64,000 nucleotides of DNA. Source: Lentibacillus saliphilus (GTDB taxonomy: Bacteria > Bacillota > Bacilli > Bacillales > Amphibacillaceae). Both the position numbers and the translations under genes were made by a program. Below the pieces are notes generated by a model. It was not told the DNA's origin and ran no database searches. It saw nothing but the letters and a program-made list of their open reading frames with translations. The DNA lies in NCBI RefSeq assembly GCF_019093865.1, contig NZ_JABJXD010000003.1, positions 246,714 to 310,713 on the forward strand, given 5' to 3'. This document shows, piece after piece, positions 19,611 to 27,813 of this stretch (the stretch's first letter is position 1; each line of letters opens with the position of its first letter).

Positions 19611-19812
19611 AGCCAGCCACCTCCATATAATTTGGTTACTGATCCTGACAAGTGACATATGCTCATAAAAAAAGTGTCGGTACAATCATGCACCCACACT
19701 TCTCCCATTTTTTATCATGAAAAAGAATTTAACCAGTCAACTGCACATATGCGTTGATCAGGTGAGAAGCGGGTGCTTCTACTTGTCTCGAGATCAATAT
19801 TAACTTCAGCTT
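19611..19812 (-). promoter_or_regulatory. L20-type attenuator leader of infC-rpmI-rplT
   Basis: About 200 bases of leader between the promoter and infC. A terminator hairpin (19667-19707) has arms AGTGT..GGTGC and GTACC..ACACT and a run of seven T. An upstream segment GCACCC-GCTTCTC (about 19765-19777) can pair with GAGAAG..GGGTGC in the 5' arm of that terminator, giving mutually exclusive structures. This is the arrangement of the B. subtilis infC leader, where ribosomal protein L20 favours termination. Confidence 0.85.
19667..19707 (-). terminator. Leader terminator (attenuator) of infC operon
   Basis: Stem of about 10 base pairs with a small internal loop, followed by TTTTTTT on the minus strand, about 57 bases before the infC ATT start. 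Confidence 0.85.
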
Positions 19813-19816
19813 GTAT

Positions 19817-19845
19817 AGCTTAACATGTTCTAGTTAGGCTGTCAA
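19817..19845 (-). promoter_or_regulatory. Sigma-A promoter of infC-rpmI-rplT
   Basis: Minus strand TTGACA, 17 bases, TAAGCT. The -35 box is perfect; the -10 box matches four of six. Confidence 0.75.
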
Positions 19846-20046
19846 GGACTTGCGTGGAAAAAGAAGGTTTGTAAGGTCGTTACGAACACCATCTCTTCTT
19901 TGATTTTAAAGCGTATAGATCAATAAGATATTGCAGTGGGACTTGGCTCGCTGCTTCCGACAAAAAGGCGCCCAGAATAACCTCTACTCAACTAGATTAA
20001 CTGAGACACTTTGTTCGTAGCATAGAATGTTTTTTGACTATACCTT
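19846..20046. other. Intergenic stretch with no feature recognised
   Basis: About 200 bases between the infC promoter and the ABC permease stop codon. I see no ribosome site, long open frame or strong hairpin with a T-run, so the end of the ABC transcript is not evident here. Confidence 0.5.
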
Positions 20047-22689
20047 CTAAAACAATGTTGCTTTTCGTTTTTCCGTTTGACCGGACGTAATTGTTTTTCT
20101 TAAATGATGTCGGATGATTAACCAAGACACTAAGGCTAGAAACAGGTAAAAGCCTGCAAATGATATTAGTAGAATGACGAGCACCATTCCTTTAAACGGA
20201 AACAGAACACTATAGAGAGCGCCACTGATTACAGTTCCAATCAACACGGCTAAAGCACTCCATAATAGAACCTCTCTCATATAATGGCTGAGGATGTGAC
20301 GTGTTTCCCATCCGATGGAACGAAATTTAATCATTTCTTTTTCCCGTACGTTTAACAAGGATAACAGACTTTCACTTAATGTCAACGTCGCCAAAGTGTA
20401 CGTGGCTATGATGACTAGCACGTGCAAACCGCTGGCAGATACATTCACATAATTTCCGAGCAGCGTTACACTTGTTTCATTGACTGTTTCAGTTAGTGAT
20501 AGGTAAACAAACGATGCCAAAATACTAACTATGATTAACTGAACAAATGGCACACGAATAAAAGCCTTAAAATATATCATATTTTTAACAACAAGGAAAC
20601 GAATCCTATGATTGCGTATTTTGGTTTTCGATACCTTTGAACCATTAGTGAACACGACTTGTCTAATACTCCTACGAACAATTCCGAACATAAACAAAGC
20701 AGCAAGCAACATACCTGAAAGTTGCCAAATAAACGGGTGTCCAGAAAGCCCTGTGCTTTGTTTTAGCACGAACAATGCTGGTACTGATATGACATACGCT
20801 AGTCCAATAACGAGAAACAAATCATTCACATAAAATCTAAAGATATGTTTTTGTTGCCAGCCAAGTTGATACATCAAGCGGACATGTCCTTGATGGGTTA
20901 CCTGCCAGAACGACAAGCGGGTGAGCACATACAACACGGCCACCACGATAAGAAGCACACCTAAAATGATGTTTGTAACTTGCCATTCCTCAATAATAGT
21001 TCCTGCCGCGCCAAGTGTTGTCCACGATTGTTCTACAAGCCCTACCCCTTCAACATTTACTTCGACAGTTTGAGGAGATGCTCCCGCCACAATAGTTGCT
21101 TTTAACCCCATTTTTTCAATATCTTGGGCTACTTGGTTAATCTTCTCGGCAGCATCTTTCGTATACCCATCAATCCCTGCCACTCTCACACGAATGGCAT
21201 CAATTGGCTGTTCTCCCTTAATAATCGCAGCACTTTCAATGTTCGTAACACCTCGAGCGGGTGCGGGTACAAAGCTGCCCGGTGTAATGGTAGGCACGAT
21301 CTCCTTTTTCTTGCCTTCATCCCCATTATAAAAAACAGGCGCATATTGGTAAATGCCGAGCGGACTTGAAGAAAGCGTCTCTTCATGACGTCCTGCATCA
21401 ATTTCTCCGATTGGATCAATGATATAAGAGACCAGCTCATCACGATTCTCCTCAAAATGAGCATCGGTCATTTTAATGCCTTTTTGCTCAATCGGTCGAT
21501 AGGTTGGAACACCCTCATCATGACCTAAGATAGGGATTTTAATCTCATCACTTGTAATATTATATTGCGGATACCCAGTAAAATAATGGACGTTTAAATA
21601 GTTGGATCCAATTAATTGCGAATATCCTTCCCGAAACATTTCAGACTGATCGTCTAGCAAAGACTGAATATGTCCTTCTTGTGTTACAAAAGGGACAAAC
21701 TCTGTTTGGTTAAAACCAGTTATAAAAGACCCCACCTCTAATTCCATAGTCCGTCTCTTATCTTCTTTTAAAGCCAACAGCTCAGATACCAATTTGTGAT
21801 ACTCTGGTTCAGACCATTTATATATATAATGATCAAAAACAATATGAGTTTCTTCATCAGGCACATCAAGTTTTAAGCCCTGTCTGTATCCTTTAATATC
21901 CTCCATACTGATATCCAACCGATCCACAGAAAGTGTGCTCATAAGCGGAATGTCAGGGCCTGCTACCTCAAGTACAGGGATAACAGCTGCATCTTGATAA
22001 TGTTCATTGCGCCAAGACCTGCCCCAACCACTTTTAGTGGCATCTGGATAAATCCCCTCAAATTGTAGACCTGTCAAGCGCTCCTCTTGCTCAGGGTCGA
22101 TACCCGCTAATAAACTATATATCGGTGGCATCTTAAATTGAACAACATTGTCTTTACATCGATTCCTTAGTTCATCATCATTGTAAATGGCTTGAAATTC
22201 GCCCTCCTCCAAAGGAGAGTCAAGCTGTATACATGCATACTCAGGTCCAACATCATAATCATTGATTCCATCAGTCGTTTGAAACTGCATCAAGTATCGT
22301 GATGCTGTTTCAGGCGGGAAAACCCCCATTGTTGTAAAGAGGCCGGTAAAATAACCGAGTGACGACACCGGTGCCGCAATTTCAATGTCTGCTCTTGTCT
22401 TAATACGCTCCCACTGATTAAGCGATATCCCTCCATCACCAACACCAAGATAGTTTTCAGGCACCAAGCCAAGCTCTTGTTCCATTGGGTGTTCATGACC
22501 AGGGGCACGAACAAGAATGTCATACACGCCTCTCGCATAATACGTAACATCAGATTCAACTTCAGTCTGGACCGTTTCCAAAGAAGCTCCCGCAAATGGT
22601 ATGATGACAAAAATAACAACGAGCGCCAAGAAAAGCATTAGCCTCGGTAACTTCCCTCGTTTCAACTGATTGATAATTAACCGGTTCAT
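20047..22689 (-). CDS. ABC transporter permease, FtsX-like, with very large ectodomain
   Basis: An 880-residue permease. One N-terminal membrane helix (about 16-38) is followed by about 530 residues predicted outside. Three helices come next (near 580-680) and a last group near 725-870, giving the MacB/FtsX layout duplicated in one chain. FtsX-like segments occur twice (YQLGWQQKHIFRFYVNDL and FRSIGWETRHILSHYMREV). Such exporters usually act mechanically across the membrane and not as classical importers. ATG 22689 overlaps the stop of the ATPase gene (ATGA), so the two are translationally coupled. Substrate unknown. It interrupts the usual infC-thrS neighbourhood and is probably accessory. 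Confidence 0.85.
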   Translation of the reverse strand: MNRLIINQLKRGKLPRLMLFLALVVIFVIIPFAGASLETVQTEVESDVTYYARGVYDILVRAPGHEHPMEQELGLVPENYLGVGDGGISLNQWERIKTRADIEIAAPVSSLGYFTGLFTTMGVFPPETASRYLMQFQTTDGINDYDVGPEYACIQLDSPLEEGEFQAIYNDDELRNRCKDNVVQFKMPPIYSLLAGIDPEQEERLTGLQFEGIYPDATKSGWGRSWRNEHYQDAAVIPVLEVAGPDIPLMSTLSVDRLDISMEDIKGYRQGLKLDVPDEETHIVFDHYIYKWSEPEYHKLVSELLALKEDKRRTMELEVGSFITGFNQTEFVPFVTQEGHIQSLLDDQSEMFREGYSQLIGSNYLNVHYFTGYPQYNITSDEIKIPILGHDEGVPTYRPIEQKGIKMTDAHFEENRDELVSYIIDPIGEIDAGRHEETLSSSPLGIYQYAPVFYNGDEGKKKEIVPTITPGSFVPAPARGVTNIESAAIIKGEQPIDAIRVRVAGIDGYTKDAAEKINQVAQDIEKMGLKATIVAGASPQTVEVNVEGVGLVEQSWTTLGAAGTIIEEWQVTNIILGVLLIVVAVLYVLTRLSFWQVTHQGHVRLMYQLGWQQKHIFRFYVNDLFLVIGLAYVISVPALFVLKQSTGLSGHPFIWQLSGMLLAALFMFGIVRRSIRQVVFTNGSKVSKTKIRNHRIRFLVVKNMIYFKAFIRVPFVQLIIVSILASFVYLSLTETVNETSVTLLGNYVNVSASGLHVLVIIATYTLATLTLSESLLSLLNVREKEMIKFRSIGWETRHILSHYMREVLLWSALAVLIGTVISGALYSVLFPFKGMVLVILLISFAGFYLFLALVSWLIIRHHLRKTITSGQTEKRKATLF

Positions 22690-23360
22690 ATATTGACAGC
22701 TCCTTGAAGACAACCGTCTCTAATGTACATGTTACGGTCCCCCCACTTGGCAACCTCTGGATCGTGTGTCACCAATATAATCGTCATACCGTTGTTAGAC
22801 TGTAAATTAAAAAGAATATGTAAAATGGTCTCTCGATTAGCTTCATCAAGATTACCAGTCGGTTCATCACAAAGCAGAATACTAGGGTTCCCTAATAATG
22901 CCCTTGCAATTGCAGTCCGTTGTTTTTCGCCACCGGAAAGTTGTTCAGGCAAGGCATCTTTACGATGACTCATTTGCAATTGTTCGAGCAATTCCTCTGA
23001 TCGCTTTTCAATTTTTTTACGATCCTCATATGGCCATTGCGGAAGCATCACATTTTCTAAAACAGTAAATTGATCAAACAAGCGATAATCCTGAAATATG
23101 TACCCTGTGCTCGTCCGTTTATAGTTTTGTTTGTCAGCAATTGTTTGTTGATGAATATCTTTTCCATCTACTTTAATAGATCCGCTATACAACTGTTCAA
23201 GTCCACCGATCACGTTTAAAAGCGTTGTTTTCCCAGAACCCGAAGGCCCTAAAATATTAACCCATTCACCAGGCGCTACTTGTAAAGAGACATCTTTTAA
23301 TGCCTGTATTGGCTGATTATCACCAAATATTACTGAAGCACCCTCAACGTTGATATGCAT
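22686..23360 (-). CDS. ABC transporter ATP-binding protein (MacB/LolD type)
   Basis: A 224-residue ATPase with Walker A GPSGSGKT (38-45), Q-loop Gln90, signature LSGGE (141-145) and Walker B ILLCDE (161-166). It belongs to the LolD/FtsE/MacB branch, which pairs with FtsX-like permeases such as the coupled downstream gene. ATG 23360 lies nine bases after AAAAGGAGG; the frame to 23387 starts upstream of that site. It follows the broken secreted-protein gene by 72 bases, so the three may form one unit. Confidence 0.92.
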   Translation of the reverse strand: MHINVEGASVIFGDNQPIQALKDVSLQVAPGEWVNILGPSGSGKTTLLNVIGGLEQLYSGSIKVDGKDIHQQTIADKQNYKRTSTGYIFQDYRLFDQFTVLENVMLPQWPYEDRKKIEKRSEELLEQLQMSHRKDALPEQLSGGEKQRTAIARALLGNPSILLCDEPTGNLDEANRETILHILFNLQSNNGMTIILVTHDPEVAKWGDRNMYIRDGCLQGAVNI

Positions 23361-23432
23361 ACACTTCCGCCTCCTTTTAGGAACCATTTAAAGAAAGAGC
23401 CTCCAATTAATGGAGGGTACATATATAATTCA

Positions 23433-23789
23433 CTAGTATACAGGTGCACATACTTGATACACTGTAGCTGAATCAACCCCTGTAATAACAAAGTTACTAT
23501 CCATAACCCTCAAACTTGGATAATAATTTTTCCAACTAGAATTGTTTTTATATAGATGTGAGTGTTTCATAGATGTGAAACCTGTGTTTGAATCCAGAAC
23601 CATCACCTGGATTAAAGGATATAGTCCACGGTGAACTGCCCCCTGACCAAGATAGTGTCCATGATGCTTTCGCATAAGAACCTTCTATCTCTTGATATTG
23701 AGGACTGATATGCGCCGCAGCACTAACACTAATTCCTCCTACCCCAAAAAATAATGCGAGTATTACAACTATAGATGCATTTTTTTCAT
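23433..23789 (-). pseudogene. Small secreted PKD-like protein, two frameshifts
   Basis: ATG 23789 follows GAGGGTGATTTA and begins ATGAAAAAAATG, then hits TAG after six codons. One extra A in the A-run restores a signal peptide (NASIVVILALFFGVGGISVS, then AAA) and a secreted domain: WTLSWSGGSSPW, SFNPGDGS. Near 23605 the frame must shift back to continue as SNTGFTSMKHSHLYK, YYPSLRVMDSN, ending at a stop at 23433. The two shifts cancel, and the intact product would be about 118 residues. The GDG...HxY...Y.P.L.V.D pattern resembles a PKD fold. Either a pseudogene, a phase-variable A-run, or sequencing error. No family was recognised. Confidence 0.6.
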
Positions 23790-23882
23790 TAAATCACCCT
23801 CTTTTTTTAAATATTGGCGCCTATTAATAAAATATCAAAAAAAATAAAATGTCAATATTTTAATATTTTTGTTTTCGATAAG

Positions 23883-23930
23883 AAAACCTTGTAACTAGTT
23901 CATTATGCTTTTCCTAATTACAAGGTGTTT
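23883..23930. repeat. Copy 1 of a duplicated terminator hairpin
   Basis: An inverted repeat (ACCTTGTAA / TTACAAGGT with flanking A/T pairs). Over about 39 bases it differs from the thrS terminator at 24477-24527 at three positions, and 26 bases are identical (ATGCTTTTCCTAATTACAAG and onward). The two copies are direct repeats 594 bases apart, flanking the toxin/antisense module. Confidence 0.85.
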
Positions 23931-24016
23931 TCTCTTTGAACCTCATCATCAAGTCCATCTCTTATTTTCCTGGCTTTGTGGCATTTATTCTCTATGGGGT
24001 GACATTAAGTATTTAC

Positions 24017-24045
24017 TTGTTTTAAAGGGGGATATCACTTATAAT
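24017..24045 (+). promoter_or_regulatory. Promoter of the antisense (antitoxin-like) RNA
   Basis: Plus strand TTGTTT, 17 bases, TATAAT, with no open reading frame of quality behind it; a strong hairpin terminator follows 110 bases downstream. Confidence 0.7.
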
Positions 24046-24051
24046 ATGTAT

Positions 24052-24198
24052 TAGAGAGATAGGCTTTGAATAAGCTATTGGTAGGCCTTATTGATGGTGG
24101 CATATTGCGCTAGACCGGGTTAACGGTCTTCCATCAGTTGGGCGAGATCCTAAAAAGTAACTCACACAAGCTGTCGGGCAGGGTGGGTTACTTTTTTA
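24052..24198 (+). ncRNA. Putative antitoxin RNA convergent to the toxin peptide gene
   Basis: A transcript of about 145 nt is predicted from the promoter at 24017-24045 to a hairpin (AGTAACTCAC / GTGGGTTACT, 24156-24190) followed by TTTTTT. It runs head-on into the 3' end of the 29-31 residue peptide gene and overlaps its stop codon. It carries GGCATATTGCGC (24099-24110) and GGCAGGGTG (24177-24185). Both also occur, in the toxin sense, at the 5' end of the toxin message. The layout is that of Gram-positive type I modules such as TxpA/RatA or Fst/RNA II, but I cannot assign it to a named family. Confidence 0.6.
24156..24198. terminator. Shared bidirectional terminator of toxin mRNA and antisense RNA
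   Basis: A 10-bp stem with one G-U pair, T-run on the plus strand (TTTTTT) and on the minus strand (CTTTTT). The toxin stop codon lies inside the stem. Confidence 0.75.
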
Positions 24199-24277
24199 GT
24201 GCTTCGATAAGCGCAACTATGAGCGAAATGAACATGACGACGAAAACCGCCGTCGGCAAATCGAAATTTCCACTCAT
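24188..24277 (-). CDS. Short hydrophobic peptide, type I toxin-like
   Basis: A 29-residue peptide, MSGNFDLPTAVFVVMFISLI then VALIEALKK: a short polar N-terminus, one 17-residue membrane helix and a lysine tail, as in small membrane toxins of type I systems. ATG 24277 lies eight bases after AGGAGG; an ATG two codons earlier touches the site. The ribosome site can pair with an upstream CCTCC (24302-24306), so translation may be gated by RNA structure. The reading frame ends inside a terminator shared with the convergent RNA. Toxicity is inferred from design only. Confidence 0.7.
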   Translation of the reverse strand: MSGNFDLPTAVFVVMFISLIVALIEALKK

Positions 24278-24343
24278 ACTCATCCCCTCCTCTCTCGATG
24301 GAGGATTTGAGCGTCACCCTGCCTGCGCAATATGCCTGAATCT

Positions 24344-24352
24344 ATTATACCA
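24344..24352 (-). promoter_or_regulatory. Extended -10 promoter of the toxin-like gene
   Basis: Minus strand TGGTATAAT, fitting an extended -10 element (TGnTATAAT). No good -35 box is seen 17 bases upstream. Confidence 0.55.
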
Positions 24353-24403
24353 TAATTTTCCAGCTGGGGTTTTGTCCTAGAAATTAGTATAAAGTCAGAA
24401 AGT

Positions 24404-24445
24404 TAGAAGGGAGTCTTCAAAGTTTGAGGATTCCTTCTGCTTTTG
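24404..24445. terminator. Terminator-like hairpin
   Basis: Imperfect inverted repeat AGAAGGGAGTCTTCAAA / TTTGAGGATTCCTTCT followed on the plus strand by GCTTTTGG. Lies between the toxin promoter and the thrS terminator. Confidence 0.5.
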
Positions 24446-24476
24446 GTGTGAAGTTAAATACTCTTTCCTTTTTTAA

Positions 24477-24527
24477 TAAAACACCTTATAACTAGGTCGT
24501 CATGCTTTTCCTAATTACAAGGTGTTT
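24477..24527 (-). terminator. Terminator of thrS (copy 2 of the duplicated hairpin)
   Basis: On the minus strand AAACACCTTGTAA ... TTATAAGGTGTTT forms a 13-bp stem 21 bases past the thrS stop, followed by TATTAAAAAAGG. Its near-copy is at 23883-23930. Confidence 0.8.
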
Positions 24528-24548
24528 ATCAGTTATGTTCTCTTAGAC

Positions 24549-26495
24549 TTATCGTTTCACAGACTCTTTGTTTGTAATAACAGTATCAATCATGCTCTTA
24601 AATGCATCAAATGACATTGATTCAGAGTCCTTCTCCCCATAACGTCTTACGTTGACACTGCCGTCTTTAATCTCTGCGTCACCGACAACGAGGGTGAATG
24701 GGATTTTCTCTGTTTGGGTTGCGCGGATTTTGTAGCCAATTTTTTCGTCGCGTTCATCGACTTCAACTCGGATACCTTCATAACGAAGCTTATCTTCTAT
24801 GTCCTTTGCATAGTCAAGATGAGCTTCAAGTGATACAGGAATCATTTTTACCTGTACAGGGGCAAGCCATGTTGGGAATGCACCTTTATATTCTTCAATC
24901 AAGAATGCTACGAAACGCTCCATCGTTGATACGACACCACGATGAATGACGACTGGACGATGATGCTTACCATCTTCACCAATATAAGTGAGGTCAAAGC
25001 GCTCAGGCAAATGGAAATCAAGCTGGACAGTGGATAACGTTTCATCCTTACCGAGGGCTGTTTTAACTTGAACGTCGAGCTTCGGTCCGTAAAACGCTGC
25101 CTCACCCTCTGCTTCCACATAATCAAGGTTCATATCATCCATTGTTTCTTTAAGCATTGCTTGTGCCTTTTCCCACATCTCATCATTATCAATATATTTC
25201 TCTTTATCTTCTGGGTCACGATATGATAAGCGGAAGTAGTAATCTTCAATACCAAAATCCTTATAAACATGCTGGACAAGCTCAACAACACGAATGAATT
25301 CTTCTTTTAATTGATCCGGACGTGCGAAGATATGCGCATCATTAAGTGTCATCGCCCGGACACGCTGTAATCCAGCAAGTGCGCCTGACATTTCATGACG
25401 GTGCATCATACCGAGCTCGGCAATACGGACAGGTAGGTTACGATAGCTGTAAAGCTGATTTTTATAAACCATCATATGATGTGGACAGTTCATTGGTCGA
25501 AGCACTAAATCTTCATTATCCATCTCTAAAATTGGGAACATGTCATCCTGATAATGGTCAAGGTGGCCACTTGTTTTATACAATTCCACACTACCTAGAA
25601 CAGGCGTGTAAACATGGTCGTACCCAAGTCTTTCCTCTAGATCAACGATATAGCGCTCAATCATTCGACGTACTGTCGCGCCTTTAGGTAACCATAGCGG
25701 TAGACCTTGTCCAACTTTTTGCGAAACAGTAAAAATGTCAAGTTCTTTACCGAGCTTACGGTGATCGCGTTCCTTACGCTCTTCAAGAATATGCAAATAC
25801 TCATCCAACTGTTTCTGTTTTTCAAACGCTGTTCCGTAGATACGCTGCAGTTGCTTATTATTACTGTCCCCACGCCAATAGGCACCAGAAATCGTCAACA
25901 GTTTAAAGGCTTTTATTTTACTTGTTGATGGTACGTGGACACCGCGGCAAAGGTCCATAAATTCCCCTTGCTTGTAAATGGTCACTTGTTCATCCTCAGG
26001 AATATCATCAATAAGCTCTACTTTGAAGGCATCACCAATCTCGGTAAACAATTGCTTCGCTTCATTTCGCGAAACTTCAATGCGTTCAATTTCAAGGTTT
26101 TCATCAATAATGCGTTTCATTTCCTTCTCAATTTTCGGAAGGTCATCTGGTGTAATGTGATGCGCCATATCGAAATCATAATAAAAACCTTCTTCAATGA
26201 CTGGACCAACACCGAAGCTCACGTCTTTATAAAGCCGTTTAATGGCCTGTGCCATTAAATGAGCGGTTGAATGTCGCATAATTTCAATTGCTTCTTGATC
26301 ACGATAGGTCAAGATCTCAATCTTTCCCCCTTCGTTCAACTCACGACGAAGATCTACTGGTTGTCCATCGAGTTTAATGGCCAATGCTTGTTTTTTAAGA
26401 CCTGGAGAAATGGATGCTGCAATAGCTTCTCCTGTTGTTCCAGCTGGAAAGGACTTTACATTTCCGTCTGGAAAGATGAATTCAATATCTGACAT
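24549..26495 (-). CDS. thrS: Threonine-tRNA ligase
   Basis: A 648-residue ThrRS: N-terminal TGS domain ([20 protein letters not shown]), the editing domain with [10 protein letters not shown], the class II catalytic core with zinc ligands (LRPMNCPHH, then HRHEMSGAL and [11 protein letters not shown]) and a C-terminal anticodon-binding domain. Charges tRNA-Thr in the cytosol. ATG 26495 follows AAAAGGAGTG; the frame open to 26648 is the T-box leader read in frame. Preceded by a T-box and ended by a hairpin terminator. ytxC lies just upstream, as in B. subtilis. Confidence 0.98.
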   Translation of the reverse strand: MSDIEFIFPDGNVKSFPAGTTGEAIAASISPGLKKQALAIKLDGQPVDLRRELNEGGKIEILTYRDQEAIEIMRHSTAHLMAQAIKRLYKDVSFGVGPVIEEGFYYDFDMAHHITPDDLPKIEKEMKRIIDENLEIERIEVSRNEAKQLFTEIGDAFKVELIDDIPEDEQVTIYKQGEFMDLCRGVHVPSTSKIKAFKLLTISGAYWRGDSNNKQLQRIYGTAFEKQKQLDEYLHILEERKERDHRKLGKELDIFTVSQKVGQGLPLWLPKGATVRRMIERYIVDLEERLGYDHVYTPVLGSVELYKTSGHLDHYQDDMFPILEMDNEDLVLRPMNCPHHMMVYKNQLYSYRNLPVRIAELGMMHRHEMSGALAGLQRVRAMTLNDAHIFARPDQLKEEFIRVVELVQHVYKDFGIEDYYFRLSYRDPEDKEKYIDNDEMWEKAQAMLKETMDDMNLDYVEAEGEAAFYGPKLDVQVKTALGKDETLSTVQLDFHLPERFDLTYIGEDGKHHRPVVIHRGVVSTMERFVAFLIEEYKGAFPTWLAPVQVKMIPVSLEAHLDYAKDIEDKLRYEGIRVEVDERDEKIGYKIRATQTEKIPFTLVVGDAEIKDGSVNVRRYGEKDSESMSFDAFKSMIDTVITNKESVKR

Positions 26496-26521
26496 GGGTA
26501 ACACTCCTTTTAAAAATAAAT

Positions 26522-26774
26522 AAAAAAGCCCATCCCTCTGCATAACGCAAAGGGACGAGCTGTTATCTCGTGGTTCCACCCTCATTTCCACTGAAAACAC
26601 AGTGGCTCTGACACCTTTTAACGGAGGTGAGTCGCCGTCACTTTTCATAACGGTGTTCTAAGGTGGTAATCAATGATTGTGTAGAGGAAGCTTTCAGCCC
26701 ATGGCCTCCCTCTCTAATCTACATCTAAACCGATTGATCTTGTCCTTATCATGACATGTGGTTCATAAAGATTT
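26522..26774 (-). promoter_or_regulatory. T-box leader of thrS
   Basis: Contains the T-box motif AGGGTGGAACCACG (26569-26582), then a terminator hairpin with arms AGCTCGTCCCT and AGGGATGGGCT and a run of six T. ACC triplets near 26666-26672 are plausible Thr specifiers. Readthrough depends on uncharged tRNA-Thr. Confidence 0.92.
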
Positions 26775-26780
26775 ATAAAT

Positions 26781-26819
26781 ATTATAGCGATCATACAACT
26801 TAAAAGCAAGTATTGTCAA
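26781..26819 (-). promoter_or_regulatory. Promoter region of thrS, two overlapping candidates
   Basis: Minus strand offers TTGCTT, 17 bases, TATAAT (26781-26809) and TTGACA, 18 bases, TATGAT (26790-26819). The two are offset by about nine bases. The -35 of the second abuts the ytxC stop codon. Confidence 0.7.
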
Positions 26820-27674
26820 TTACTTTTTCAGTTCTTGTGTAAATGGGAAATTCTCCAATGGTTCGAATTGAGCGCGTTCCTGGAACACATTTATAACGGT
26901 TAACGTTTTTGGTTCGGAAGGATCATCACCATAAATACGAATTTTTTCCGGTGCCATTGCGATTAGTGGTGCTAAGTTAAATTCATCAATATCAAGACCT
27001 ACGATATACAACGGCTCTTGATGCATCATCATTCTCAATTCCATCGTTGAAAACTGTTTACCACTCGGTTTAAAAAATGTAAATCGAGATCCTTGAACAA
27101 CATGTAACACTGGATACGTTGTTTTTTTCCCAATCACATACTCACGTAATGAGTTGACAAATGCTTGATGCTCTTCTTCTCTCTTAAACTCGTCGATTGC
27201 CAAACCAACATAGTGAACGAGCTGCTCCTTGAACACTTGAAGTCGAAAGTGAACGATGGAATCAAAGTGAATCACTTCAGTCTGCTTCATATTTGCCATA
27301 AATATCGTTTTTAGCACCTGTGTCGGATCCTTATAATTTCTAACACGCAAACTGTCTTCATCTTCTCCAGCAAAAATCCAGTGGGTTAAAGCGAGAATAC
27401 GTTCCAGTTCAACAGTACTTGTGTAATAATAATCGGACTTAATAATGTCGGTAATCATCCTTGATAGTCGATGATGTATAAATACATCCACCATCGATTT
27501 TGCTACGGTATCCATCCGCTCAACCGTTGGCATGTCATCATCAAATGATATGCGATTCCCCCATTCTTCATTTGTTCCCCAAGTCAGTTCAATTCGTTTA
27601 TTATGCCTAAATAAACATTCACAAAAACTGATGACCTCCTGGTCTGATTCAAAGTATACTTCAAGCAACACCAT
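26820..27674 (-). CDS. ytxC: YtxC-like sporulation protein
   Basis: About 284 residues, soluble, matching the YtxC family found beside thrS and dnaI in spore formers. Function unknown; the family is restricted to spore formers. The start is uncertain: ATG 27674, the adjacent GTG 27671 and TTG 27668 all lie close behind GAGGGTGAT, and translation from one of the latter two would give better spacing. Upstream in-frame codons to 27728 have no ribosome site. No recognised catalytic motif is visible. Confidence 0.8.
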   Translation of the reverse strand: MVLLEVYFESDQEVISFCECLFRHNKRIELTWGTNEEWGNRISFDDDMPTVERMDTVAKSMVDVFIHHRLSRMITDIIKSDYYYTSTVELERILALTHWIFAGEDEDSLRVRNYKDPTQVLKTIFMANMKQTEVIHFDSIVHFRLQVFKEQLVHYVGLAIDEFKREEEHQAFVNSLREYVIGKKTTYPVLHVVQGSRFTFFKPSGKQFSTMELRMMMHQEPLYIVGLDIDEFNLAPLIAMAPEKIRIYGDDPSEPKTLTVINVFQERAQFEPLENFPFTQELKK

Positions 27675-27813
27675 CACCCTCACCAATATGCAAACTGATA
27701 CATTATATGGACAATCAAGATGAAACATGTATCAACTAACAAAACTAGTATTGATAGGGGTATAAAATGATGTCAAAGATGCTTAGGAACAATGAAAAAT
27801 AATCGTTTAACAA

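Noticed and set aside
24138..24380. 80-codon open frame on the plus strand
   Set aside because: Antisense to the toxin-like peptide and crossing the shared terminator; better explained as non-coding RNA.
26496..26648. N-terminal extension of ThrRS by 51 codons
   Set aside because: It overlaps the T-box motif and terminator of thrS; ATG 26495 has AAAAGGAG upstream and the TGS domain begins there.
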